32,349 nucleotides of DNA from Paracoccus sp. (in: a-proteobacteria). GTDB taxonomy: Bacteria > Pseudomonadota > Alphaproteobacteria > Rhodobacterales > Rhodobacteraceae. Location: assembly GCA_030538705.1 (NCBI GenBank), contig JAUNTL010000029.1:1-32349 (forward strand), written 5' to 3'. Under the pieces are notes generated by a model. It ran no database searches, was not told where the DNA came from, and was given only the letters and a program-made list of their open reading frames with translations. The position numbers and the translations under genes are program-made. Positions 22,544 to 30,166 of this stretch are shown piece after piece; within the stretch, counting starts at the first letter, position 1; every line of letters begins with the position of its first letter.

Positions 22544-23617
22544 TCAGTAGATCGGACGCGTCCCCGCGATCCTGATCCCGTAATCCTGCGCCTCTGCTGC
22601 GTCCCGTGTCAGCAGGACAATTTCGCTGATATCCATTGAAGCAAAGATCCGACCCATCAATTGCCGATCCGCCGCCAGATTGTGCTGACAAGGCGTCAGC
22701 CCGCCCGGCAGCACCACGAACCCGGCGCCTTCCTCTTCAATCAGCTGCATGATCCGAGACAGCGTTGCGCCGCTCATCGGCTGTTTCGGCTGTGCGCCCA
22801 TGCCGTAGATACAGGTCAACGCCGCCTTGCCGGGCATCACCCTGCCTTTTTGCAGAATGAGCGCCTCTTGCCCGTCCAGTGGATCATGCAGCCTGTGGGC
22901 GATCCAATCGCCGCCCGATTTACTGGTAAAATCCTGCTGCGCCAGCCTGTCCATGCCTCTGTCATGGTGCTGCCGCCATTCGATCAGATCGCGGATGGTG
23001 CCGATTTTCATGTCATGCGTCGCCGCAAAGCCGATCAGATCGTCCAGCCGCGCCATTCTGCCATCGTCGCGCATGATCTCGCAAATGACCCCGGCGGGTG
23101 TCAGCCCGGCCAGCCGGGCGACGTCCACGGCGGCCTCGGTATGGCCGGGACGGGTCAGCACGCCGCCCTCGCGCGCGATCAGCGGAAAGACATGACCGGG
23201 GGAGGCGATGTCGCCTGCCGTCCGGGCCGGATCAATGGCGGTCAGGATGGTATGAGAGCGATCAGCCGCCGAAATCCCGGTCGTCACCCCTTCCCGCGCC
23301 TCGATCGAGACGGTGAAGGCGGTCTGGTGTCTGCCGGAATTGCGCTGCGGCATCCGCTCCAACCCCAGGAGATCGGCCCGCCCTTGCGTCAGCGCCAGAC
23401 AGATCAGCCCGCGACCATGCCTGGCCATGAAGTTGATCGCCTGCGGTGAGGCCATCTGGGCGGAAATGACCAGATCGCCCTCATTCTCGCGGTCCTCATC
23501 ATCGACAAGGATGAACATGCGCCCGGCACGGGCCTCGGCAATGATCTCGTCGGTGGATGCCAGCGCCGGATGGCGATGGGCCGTGTGGCTCAGTAGATCT
23601 TGGCTTTGATCAAACAT
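22544..23617 (-). CDS. RibB-type DHBP synthase with degenerate GTP cyclohydrolase II domain
   Basis: This 357-residue protein starts with a full 3,4-dihydroxy-2-butanone 4-phosphate synthase domain (about 20-217): FILVDDEDRENEGDLV, the catalytic TGISAADR, PGHVFPL, and GHTEAAVDVARLAG. This enzyme makes the four-carbon precursor of riboflavin from ribulose 5-phosphate. The C-terminal part (about 225-357) keeps only the overall length and a distant ending (EIVLLTRDAAEAQDYGI). It lacks the GCHII zinc cysteines and the ECLTGDVFGS-type motif, so cyclohydrolase activity is unlikely. Such proteins have been called RibBX. TAGGAGGG supports the ATG at 23617. In this operon it would raise flavin supply for the FMN-dependent monooxygenase. 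Confidence 0.85.
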   Translation of the reverse strand: MFDQSQDLLSHTAHRHPALASTDEIIAEARAGRMFILVDDEDRENEGDLVISAQMASPQAINFMARHGRGLICLALTQGRADLLGLERMPQRNSGRHQTAFTVSIEAREGVTTGISAADRSHTILTAIDPARTAGDIASPGHVFPLIAREGGVLTRPGHTEAAVDVARLAGLTPAGVICEIMRDDGRMARLDDLIGFAATHDMKIGTIRDLIEWRQHHDRGMDRLAQQDFTSKSGGDWIAHRLHDPLDGQEALILQKGRVMPGKAALTCIYGMGAQPKQPMSGATLSRIMQLIEEEGAGFVVLPGGLTPCQHNLAADRQLMGRIFASMDISEIVLLTRDAAEAQDYGIRIAGTRPIY

Positions 23618-23628
23618 GACTTTCCCTC

Positions 23629-24651
23629 CTATGTCAGGATAATCAGTCCCGCGAGGATCACCCCGGCAAGGACCAGCGTTTCGATGACCAGCAGCGCGAC
23701 GGGCCGCCAGCCGAGTTCCCCCAATTGCCTGAACGAGGTTTTCACCCCCAGAGCGGCGATGGCGATGACCAGACACCAGCGCGATGCCTCGGTCGCGGCG
23801 GTGACGGCGATGGCGGGCAGAAACCCAAGGCTGTTGATGGCCGCCAGCACAACGAAGGCCAGCAGAAAACCCGGCAGCAAGGGCGGGCGCGGGCCGTCCG
23901 CAGTTGCCTCGGCGCGAAACATCAGCGCATAGGTCATCACGATGGGAACCAGCAGGGCCACGCGGAACAGCTTGACCACGATGGCCGTATCCCCGACCTG
24001 CGGCGAAATCATATAGCCCGAGGCCGCAACCTGCGCGACATCATGGATCGTACCGCCCAGAAAGACCCCCATTTGCTGCGCATCAAGGCCCAGCACGCCG
24101 CCGATCAGCGGATAGGCAATCATCGCCAGCGTTGACAGTGTGGTCACACCCACCACGGTCAGCAGGGTGAAGCGTTGTGATTGCGGCGTGCGCGGCAGCA
24201 CCGCCGACAGCGCCAGCGCCGCAGATGCACCGCAGATCGCCACCGCGCCGCCGGTCAGCATCCCCTCGGCCCGGCTGTGGCCGAAACGCCGGCCCAGCCA
24301 TCCCGACAGCAGGATGGTCAGCATCATGGACGCGGGCACCAGCAGCAGAACCACGGGTCCAAGCCCCGTCACCAGGTCCAGCGTGATCCGCGCGCCAAGC
24401 AGCGCAATCCCCAGCCTGAGAATGTGGCGGCCCGCGAAATCAAGCCCTTCGCGCACTTTCGGCCCTTCGGCGGCAAAGTTGAATGCCATGCCGAACAGCA
24501 GCGCATAAAGAAGCTGCGGCCCGCCGTGATGTTCAGCCAGAAAGCTGGCGGCAAGCGCGATGGCAATCGCGGTCATCACGCCGGGCAGCTTGGCGCGCCA
24601 GACCTCACTGTGCCAAAGGCTGCGGGAACGGGACAGGATCGCGCGTGCCAT
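23629..24651 (-). CDS. YeiH/TauZ-type membrane protein, putative sulfate/sulfite exporter
   Basis: This 340-residue integral membrane protein has about ten hydrophobic segments. It belongs to the UPF0324/YeiH family, with the family motifs GGAVAICGASAALA, GVFLGGTIHDVAQV and ALGVKTSF. TauZ of Paracoccus, proposed to export sulfate or sulfite formed from taurine, gave this putative sulfate exporter family its name, as I recall. The ATG at 24651 lies five bases after the upstream stop and gives the usual family length; a longer form from 24690 would overlap the upstream gene. In this operon it could remove sulfite or sulfate released by the SsuD-like monooxygenase. Function in the family is not firmly proven. 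Confidence 0.82.
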   Translation of the reverse strand: MARAILSRSRSLWHSEVWRAKLPGVMTAIAIALAASFLAEHHGGPQLLYALLFGMAFNFAAEGPKVREGLDFAGRHILRLGIALLGARITLDLVTGLGPVVLLLVPASMMLTILLSGWLGRRFGHSRAEGMLTGGAVAICGASAALALSAVLPRTPQSQRFTLLTVVGVTTLSTLAMIAYPLIGGVLGLDAQQMGVFLGGTIHDVAQVAASGYMISPQVGDTAIVVKLFRVALLVPIVMTYALMFRAEATADGPRPPLLPGFLLAFVVLAAINSLGFLPAIAVTAATEASRWCLVIAIAALGVKTSFRQLGELGWRPVALLVIETLVLAGVILAGLIILT

Positions 24652-24656
24652 ATCGG

Positions 24657-25073
24657 TCAGGCCGGGACCGGCAGATTGGCGTCGAAACAAGCCGCTTCAG
24701 CGCCCATCTGCACCCACGGCAAGGCTGAGCCGCACCAGATATTCATCTGCGGCTGCGCCCATGACGGATCATCCAGCGTGCCGGCCTTTATTAGCGCCAC
24801 GCCGGGCATGGCATCGGCGTCGGAAAAGACCGGGCTGCCGCAGGTGGCACAGAAATGCCGCCGCAGGGGCAAGCCGCTATGGCCAGTGTCGTCGAATGTG
24901 GCGGGTGCGCCTGTCATCCGCAGCGCAGCCATCGGCACCGCCACATTCACCGAAAACGCCGCGGCCGATTGCTTGCGGCATTGGCTGCAATGGCACGCGA
25001 CGATCATCATCGACTCGGTGTCGGTTTCATAACTGACCGCGCTGCACAGGCAGGCGCCTTTAACCTTGGTCAA
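24657..25073 (-). CDS. GFA-family zinc protein
   Basis: This 138-residue protein has the cysteine pattern of the GFA (glutathione-dependent formaldehyde-activating enzyme-like) fold: CLC near residue 8, CHCSQC near 27, and CATCGSPVF near 75. These cysteines bind one or two zinc ions. Most family members have no proven activity and not all act on formaldehyde. It lies 15 bp behind the aldehyde dehydrogenase gene and five bases before the exporter gene, so it is co-transcribed. It might help detoxify or channel an aldehyde, or bind a thiol adduct. The specific role is unknown. Confidence 0.82.
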   Translation of the reverse strand: MTKVKGACLCSAVSYETDTESMMIVACHCSQCRKQSAAAFSVNVAVPMAALRMTGAPATFDDTGHSGLPLRRHFCATCGSPVFSDADAMPGVALIKAGTLDDPSWAQPQMNIWCGSALPWVQMGAEAACFDANLPVPA

Positions 25074-25088
25074 GATATTTCCTTTCCG

Positions 25089-26534
25089 TCATGCGATCTT
25101 GTGAAGGATGCGCAGCATCCTTTCGAACATCCGGCCATAAGGCGGGCGCAGCAGCGCGGTTCCGGCCAGCTTGGACTGGATGAATACCGGCTTTTCCTTG
25201 CTGAAGGCGCGGAACCCCCATTCGCCGTGATAGGCGCCCATGCCGCTGGGGCCGACGCCTCCGAAAGGCTGTTCCTCCTGCGCGATGTGCCACAGGCAAT
25301 CGTTGATCGTCACCCCGCCCGAGATCGTTTCGGCCAGCACCCGGTCGCGGTTGGCATGGTCGCGCCCGAACCAGTAAAGCGCCAGCGGGCGGTCGCGGTC
25401 GTTGATGAAGGCGATGGCATCGTCCAGCCGGTCATATTCGACGATGGGCAGGATCGGGCCGAAGATCTCCTCGCACATCAGATCCATGGCGGGGGTCGCG
25501 CCCAGAACCAGCGTCGGGGCCAGCTTGCGCAGCACGTCCGGCAAGACCTCGGCATCGCGGTTGGCGGCGATCAGCACGGCACCCTTGGCCTTGGCATCGT
25601 CCAGAAGGGCGCGCAGGCGGGCATAGTGGCGGTCGCTGATGATGCTGGTGTAATCGGGGTTGGTCGCGAGCGTCGGATACAGCGCCTCGGCGGCCTGACG
25701 GAGGGCCTCGGCTGCGGCTTCAGCGCTGCCGCGCGGGACCAGAACGTAATCGGGCGCGATACAGGTTTGCCCGGCATTCAGCAGCTTGCCGACCATCAGG
25801 CGCGGCGCGGCCATGGCCAGATCGCAGCTTTCGTCGATGATGGCGGGCGATTTGCCACCCAGTTCCAGCGTCACCGGGGTCAGGTTCTGCGCCGCTGCAA
25901 CGGCAACCTTGCGCCCCACCTGAGTCGAGCCGGTAAAGACCAGATGATCGAAGGGCAGTCCGGTAAAGGCCCGGCCCGTTTCGGCATCACCATTGACGAC
26001 AAGCATCTCATCGGGCGCAAAGCTGGCGGCGATCAGGCGCTCCAGCAGCGCGGAAAGGCGGGGCGTCAGCTCGGACGGTTTCAGCATGACGCGGTTGCCT
26101 GCGGCGAGGGCACCGATCGCGGGGGCCAGCGTCAGTTGCAGCGGATAGTTCCACGGCGCGACGATACCAACCACGCCCAAGGGTTGGCGGATCAGCCGGT
26201 TGCGGCCGGGACGGAAATGCAAGGCGGTGGGCGCGGAACGTTGCGCCATCCAGCGTTTCAGATGCCGTTTGGCATGGCGGATCGTGCCGCCGAGGATCAG
26301 CAGTTCGGCAAGGCGGGTCTCGTGCGTCGAGCGGTGGCCGAAGTCCTGCGAGATGGCTTGCGCCAGATCGGCAGCGTTCTGTTCCAGCAGCGCCCCCAGC
26401 CGGTTCAGCCTGTCAATGCGCAGGGCGGCACCTGGCATCATATCGGCCCGGAACGCGGCCCGCTGCACCTCCAGCGCGGCAAGCAGTCCGCTGGCTTCGG
26501 TCGCGTTGGTGGCAGGGTTTGGATTGTCACGCAT
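25089..26534 (-). CDS. Aldehyde dehydrogenase, coniferyl-aldehyde-dehydrogenase-like
   Basis: This 481-residue NAD(P)-dependent aldehyde dehydrogenase oxidises an aldehyde to an acid. Visible residues are N129 in VAPWNYPLQL, E224 in LELGGKSP, and the catalytic C258 in NAGQTCIAPDY. The end FGGVGPSGMGAYHGEWGF is typical for the class 3/coniferyl-aldehyde group. An AGGAAGGA ribosome site precedes the ATG. It sits in the middle of the operon, after the MFS gene (63-bp gap) and before the GFA gene. It would take up the aldehyde produced by the monooxygenase. Family motifs give no firm substrate, and the coniferyl label should not be taken literally. Confidence 0.88.
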   Translation of the reverse strand: MRDNPNPATNATEASGLLAALEVQRAAFRADMMPGAALRIDRLNRLGALLEQNAADLAQAISQDFGHRSTHETRLAELLILGGTIRHAKRHLKRWMAQRSAPTALHFRPGRNRLIRQPLGVVGIVAPWNYPLQLTLAPAIGALAAGNRVMLKPSELTPRLSALLERLIAASFAPDEMLVVNGDAETGRAFTGLPFDHLVFTGSTQVGRKVAVAAAQNLTPVTLELGGKSPAIIDESCDLAMAAPRLMVGKLLNAGQTCIAPDYVLVPRGSAEAAAEALRQAAEALYPTLATNPDYTSIISDRHYARLRALLDDAKAKGAVLIAANRDAEVLPDVLRKLAPTLVLGATPAMDLMCEEIFGPILPIVEYDRLDDAIAFINDRDRPLALYWFGRDHANRDRVLAETISGGVTINDCLWHIAQEEQPFGGVGPSGMGAYHGEWGFRAFSKEKPVFIQSKLAGTALLRPPYGRMFERMLRILHKIA

Positions 26535-26597
26535 CTGGGCGTCCTTCCTCTGGGCCGGGGTCGCCGGGCTGGCGTTGCGGGCCAGCCCGGCAGCGTG

Positions 26598-27998
26598 TCA
26601 TCTGGTTGTCGTCGGGACCGCAGGCAGCGCCCCGGCCATGTCATCCGCCGAGGCGTCCGGGTGCCAATGGGCGGCATGGTCGCAGGTCTTTGCATAGCTG
26701 ACGACCCCACGCCGGAACAGGACCAGTCCGATCAGGGACGAGGTAACGCAGGTCAGCACAAGAGATGCCCCGATCATCGCCGGATCGCGAAACCCGTAAT
26801 CGGTGATCGCCCCGGCCAGAACCGGGCCAAGCCCCACGCCGATGATGTTCAAAACGCCCGTAAACAGCGCCGCAAGCTGCCCGCGTATCGGCACGGGCGA
26901 ACATTCCTGTATCATCAGAGAGCCAAGCCCGAACGGCACAAAGCACAGCATCGCAGCCGCAATCAGCGCCACGACCGAGACTGTCGTGCTGCCGCCGAAC
27001 ACCATAAGCGTGGTGGCACTCGCCATGCCGGCGCAGGCCAGCATGGCCACGCGCAGATTGGCATGACCCACACCCGTTTGCCGCAGACGGTCCGCCAGCC
27101 ACACCCCGCTGACAGTGCCAAGCGGGCCTGCCACGACCAGAACGATGCCCATGACCTTGCCAATTTGCGGATAGGTCCAGCCCAGTTCACGCACGAAGAA
27201 GGTGGGCGTCCACGCAGCCCAAGCATAGGTTCCGGTGTAGAAAAAGCCGGTGCCAAGAATGACGGCGGCAAAGGTGCGGCGGTTGGTCCTGACATATTCC
27301 ACCGCCGCGCGAACCGGGACCGCCGGGGCGGCAAGCCCCGCGCGCGCCCGGTTGCGGCGTGGTTCGGGCACCAGCAGCACCATCAGCGCGACCACGACAC
27401 CCGGCAACCCAACAGCGATGAAGGTCGCCTGCCATGCCGTCAGCGCGCCGATACCGGGCAAGACCGGCGGGGCGGCGGTGAAGATGCCAAGCAAGATGCC
27501 GCCCGCCAGCAGGCCCATCCCGGCGCCAACCGGCCCGGCTGCACCGAAGATGCCCATAGCGCGGCTGCGCTTTTCGGCGGTGAACAGATCGCCCAGTAGA
27601 GAAACCGCGCCGGGGATCAGCACGGCCTCGCCCACGGCGACGCCAATGCGGGCGACGAACAGGTGCCAGTATTCGGTGGCCAGACCGCCCGCTGCGGTCG
27701 CAAGGCTCCACATGGCGATGCCGATGGCGAGGATGACGGGGCGGTGGCCACGGTCGATCATCCGGGCGATGGGAAATCCCATGATCGAATAGAATGCCGC
27801 GAAGGTAAAGCCGTGCAGCAAGCCCATCATGGTGTCATTGACGCCAAGGGATTTCTGGATCGGCCCGACCATCACCGTCAGGATCTGCCGGTCCATGATC
27901 GAAAACACATAGGCCAGCACCAGAACGCCCACGGCATACCATGCCCGCGCTGATTGCCGCTCTACGGTGGCGGATGTCGCCGCGTTGCCCGCGATCAT
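26598..27998 (-). CDS. MFS transporter, probable substrate importer
   Basis: This 466-residue membrane protein of the major facilitator superfamily has about twelve transmembrane segments. It includes the early YVFSIMDRQILTVMVGPIQ segment typical of organic-acid and Spns-like carriers, and the family loop FPIARMIDRGHRP between helices 2 and 3. The C-terminal 40 residues are hydrophilic with several histidines. The start codon overlaps the stop of the flavin reductase (ATGA), so the two are coupled. It probably brings the operon's substrate into the cell, though export of a product cannot be excluded. Confidence 0.85.
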   Translation of the reverse strand: MIAGNAATSATVERQSARAWYAVGVLVLAYVFSIMDRQILTVMVGPIQKSLGVNDTMMGLLHGFTFAAFYSIMGFPIARMIDRGHRPVILAIGIAMWSLATAAGGLATEYWHLFVARIGVAVGEAVLIPGAVSLLGDLFTAEKRSRAMGIFGAAGPVGAGMGLLAGGILLGIFTAAPPVLPGIGALTAWQATFIAVGLPGVVVALMVLLVPEPRRNRARAGLAAPAVPVRAAVEYVRTNRRTFAAVILGTGFFYTGTYAWAAWTPTFFVRELGWTYPQIGKVMGIVLVVAGPLGTVSGVWLADRLRQTGVGHANLRVAMLACAGMASATTLMVFGGSTTVSVVALIAAAMLCFVPFGLGSLMIQECSPVPIRGQLAALFTGVLNIIGVGLGPVLAGAITDYGFRDPAMIGASLVLTCVTSSLIGLVLFRRGVVSYAKTCDHAAHWHPDASADDMAGALPAVPTTTR

Positions 27999-29017
27999 TG
28001 GCTTGCCCCTTCGTGAATTGTCAGATCAGCCGCGGCGGCACCCCGGATATTGTTCTGCCGCCAGAAGTTTTCCTGCCGCCATGCCTCGGGCAGCACCGCA
28101 TGGGTCTGGCCGATCACGCGCTTGAGCAGGATTTTCAGCAACCGGGCTTCCTGCGCGTCAAGACCGCGTTCGACGTCCTCTTCGATGGATTTACCGGCGG
28201 CCAGCAGGCTAACGGCGAAATCGCGGCCCGATGGCGTGAAGCTGATCCGCTCATCCGCATCAATCGCGATCAGCCCCTTCGCCGCAAGCGTGTGAAACGC
28301 CGCCTCGGGCGGGCGATGGCCGGTGATGGCGACCAGTTCGGCGACATCCTGCATGGTTCTGTCGTCACCCATGCTGAGCACAGATAGAATGTTGTAATGA
28401 ACATCGCTCAGGCCCTGCCGTTCGACATGGCCCCGCAGCGGCAGGTGCATCTGGTAAAACGCCCGCGCCAGCAGAAAACCCAGCCAGTCATCGCCAATCG
28501 CCGGCGGCTCATCCAGATCGACGGGCTTGTTCAGCACCAACCCGTATTTGCCACTGTGAAACACCAGAGGCCGCCGGTCGGATGCGTCGAATGACAGCAC
28601 TTCGCCGACGAAAATGATGTGGTCGCCGCCCTCATAACGATGCGTCGTGCGGCATTCCAGTCGCGTGGCGCAACCTTCCAGCAGCGGCACATCGCCATGC
28701 CCGCGCGCGAATTCCAGCCCGGCAAAACGGTCGGTGCCCTTTTTGGCAAAGCCGTCCGATACGGTCTGCTGATCGGCGGCGAGGATATGGACGGCGAAAT
28801 GCTCGGCTGCCATGAAATGATGCAGATTCGAGGATGATTTCCCCAAGCTCCATAGCACCATCGGCGGCTCCAGCGAGACCGAGTTGAAGCTGTTGGCGGT
28901 CAGTCCGACATCCGTGCCATCCGCGCCGCAGGCGGTCACAACCGTCACGCCAGTGGTGAATGCCCCCAATGCCTGACGAAACTGGCGCGGGTCGATTTCC
29001 GATATGGCGGCCATCAT
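27995..29017 (-). CDS. Flavin reductase with C-terminal MarR-like domain
   Basis: This 340-residue fusion has a flavin reductase domain at about 8-162 (RQALGAFTTGVTVVTA, GLTANSFNSVSLEPPMVLWSL, HFAVHILA, HRYEGGDHIIFVGEV) and a winged-helix MarR-like region at about 175-305 (LSDVHYNILSVL, MQDVAELVAITGH, HTLAAKGLIAI). The reductase part passes electrons from NADH to FMN or FAD for a partner monooxygenase. A known precedent is the C1 reductase of p-hydroxyphenylacetate hydroxylase in Acinetobacter, whose MarR-like tail binds the substrate and controls flavin release. The start overlaps the monooxygenase stop (ATGATG; two ATGs, the first chosen). The pair forms a two-component monooxygenase. Confidence 0.87.
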   Translation of the reverse strand: MMAAISEIDPRQFRQALGAFTTGVTVVTACGADGTDVGLTANSFNSVSLEPPMVLWSLGKSSSNLHHFMAAEHFAVHILAADQQTVSDGFAKKGTDRFAGLEFARGHGDVPLLEGCATRLECRTTHRYEGGDHIIFVGEVLSFDASDRRPLVFHSGKYGLVLNKPVDLDEPPAIGDDWLGFLLARAFYQMHLPLRGHVERQGLSDVHYNILSVLSMGDDRTMQDVAELVAITGHRPPEAAFHTLAAKGLIAIDADERISFTPSGRDFAVSLLAAGKSIEEDVERGLDAQEARLLKILLKRVIGQTHAVLPEAWRQENFWRQNNIRGAAAADLTIHEGASQ

Positions 29018-30090
29018 GCACCCCCGTTCCGGGCCTTCAGCAAAGGCATGACCAGACGGCCAAAGATTTCGGCCTCGGTATGGTGGGGATAGCCCGACAG
29101 ACAAAAGCCCGAGCAGCCAACGTCGATGAAGTCCTGCAATTGCTGGGCGACCTGTTCGGGATTGCCGACCACGGCCACACCCGCGCCGGGGCGGACCTCG
29201 GTGATGCCGGTCCAAAGATGCGGGGTCATCTTGCGCCTGACGGTGTTCGACAACTGCTTCATCCGCTGGTTGGCGACCGATTCGGCCATCATCTCTTTGA
29301 CCTGCGCTTTCCAGCTTTCATCCGCGCCCGCGATCAGTTGATCGGCATGTGCCCATGCGTCGGCCTCGTTCTCGCGGCAGATCACCTGAAGGCGCATGGC
29401 GAAGCGGATCTCATCGCCGCGCCCATATTTCGCGGCGCGCTGGCGCATTTCCGCAATCTGCTCGCCGATTTTTTCGGGATAGTCGCCCCAGAACAGATGG
29501 ACGGCAGAATGTTTTGCCGAAATCTCGGCCGCCTGTTCCGAGCCGCCGCCCAGAAAGAAAGGCGGGTGGGTCTGCTGAAATGGCCGGGGCAGGACTTTGG
29601 GGCCATGCACCTGATAATATTGGCCTTCGTGTTCTACGCCTTCTTCGGTCCATAGGCGGGTCAGTAGTTCGACCTCCTCGGCCAGCTGGTCGTAGCGCGC
29701 CTCTTTCGAGACGATCTGACCTTCCGCATAGGCGTCCTTTTCGCTGAGACCGGCGATCAGGTTGACATAGATGCGGCCCTTGGACATCTGGTCGAAGGCC
29801 GTCACCATCTTGGCCTGCGCGACCGGATGGATAAAGCCGGGCTTGATCGCAACCAGCGCCTTCAGTCGCTGCGTGCGCGCCACGATGAAGGACGCGGTGA
29901 CCCATGCGTCCCAGCAATAGGGCGTGACTGGGATCAGCGCGTAATCAAAACCAGCATTTTCCGCCGCAAGCGCCACCCTCTCGAAATGTTCGAGAGATTG
30001 GGGAATGTCATTGCTGGGGTCGCTAAAGCTGGATGTGTCGCCAAGGGTTGGAATGAACCAGCCCATCGACAACGGCATATGCGTCGTCAT
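29014..30090 (-). CDS. SsuD-like FMNH2-dependent monooxygenase
   Basis: This 358-residue luciferase-like (bacterial luciferase, TIM barrel) monooxygenase is closest in pattern to alkanesulfonate monooxygenase SsuD. Visible are MGWFIPTLGD at the start, GFDYALIPVTPYCWDAWVTAS, IVARTQRLKALVAIKPGF, KGRIYVNLIAG, HPPFFLGGGSEQA, AMRLQVICRE, and the end CSGFCLSGYPHHTEAE. SsuD enzymes split a carbon-sulfur bond with oxygen and FMNH2, giving an aldehyde and sulfite. Related enzymes use other substrates. It is the first gene of the operon, with GGGAGGAG before its ATG, and is followed without a gap by its reductase. A divergent LysR gene faces it across 76 bp. Confidence 0.87.
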   Translation of the reverse strand: MTTHMPLSMGWFIPTLGDTSSFSDPSNDIPQSLEHFERVALAAENAGFDYALIPVTPYCWDAWVTASFIVARTQRLKALVAIKPGFIHPVAQAKMVTAFDQMSKGRIYVNLIAGLSEKDAYAEGQIVSKEARYDQLAEEVELLTRLWTEEGVEHEGQYYQVHGPKVLPRPFQQTHPPFFLGGGSEQAAEISAKHSAVHLFWGDYPEKIGEQIAEMRQRAAKYGRGDEIRFAMRLQVICRENEADAWAHADQLIAGADESWKAQVKEMMAESVANQRMKQLSNTVRRKMTPHLWTGITEVRPGAGVAVVGNPEQVAQQLQDFIDVGCSGFCLSGYPHHTEAEIFGRLVMPLLKARNGGA

Positions 30091-30166
30091 TTTTCGTCTC
30101 CTCCCTGATGCTTGCAGGTTAGCGGGACTCGCGGTATTACGAAAATGAAGTGTATGAATTGTGTGT
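30091..30166. promoter_or_regulatory. Divergent promoter region between LysR gene and catabolic operon
   Basis: A 76-bp gap separates the operon start (minus) from the LysR regulator (plus). LysR regulators usually bind such gaps to control both directions. Two exact copies of TGTATGA occur at 30151-30157 and 30164-30170, spaced by six bases, the second spanning the regulator's ATG. These could be half-sites, although a clear T-N11-A palindrome is not evident. Confidence 0.5.

Noticed and set aside
24855-27599. Very long plus-strand open frame (914 codons) opposite the aldehyde dehydrogenase and MFS genes
   Set aside because: It spans the antisense of two well-supported genes and their spacer, and its translation is Gly/Arg/Gln/His-rich without domains, which is typical of GC-rich shadow frames.
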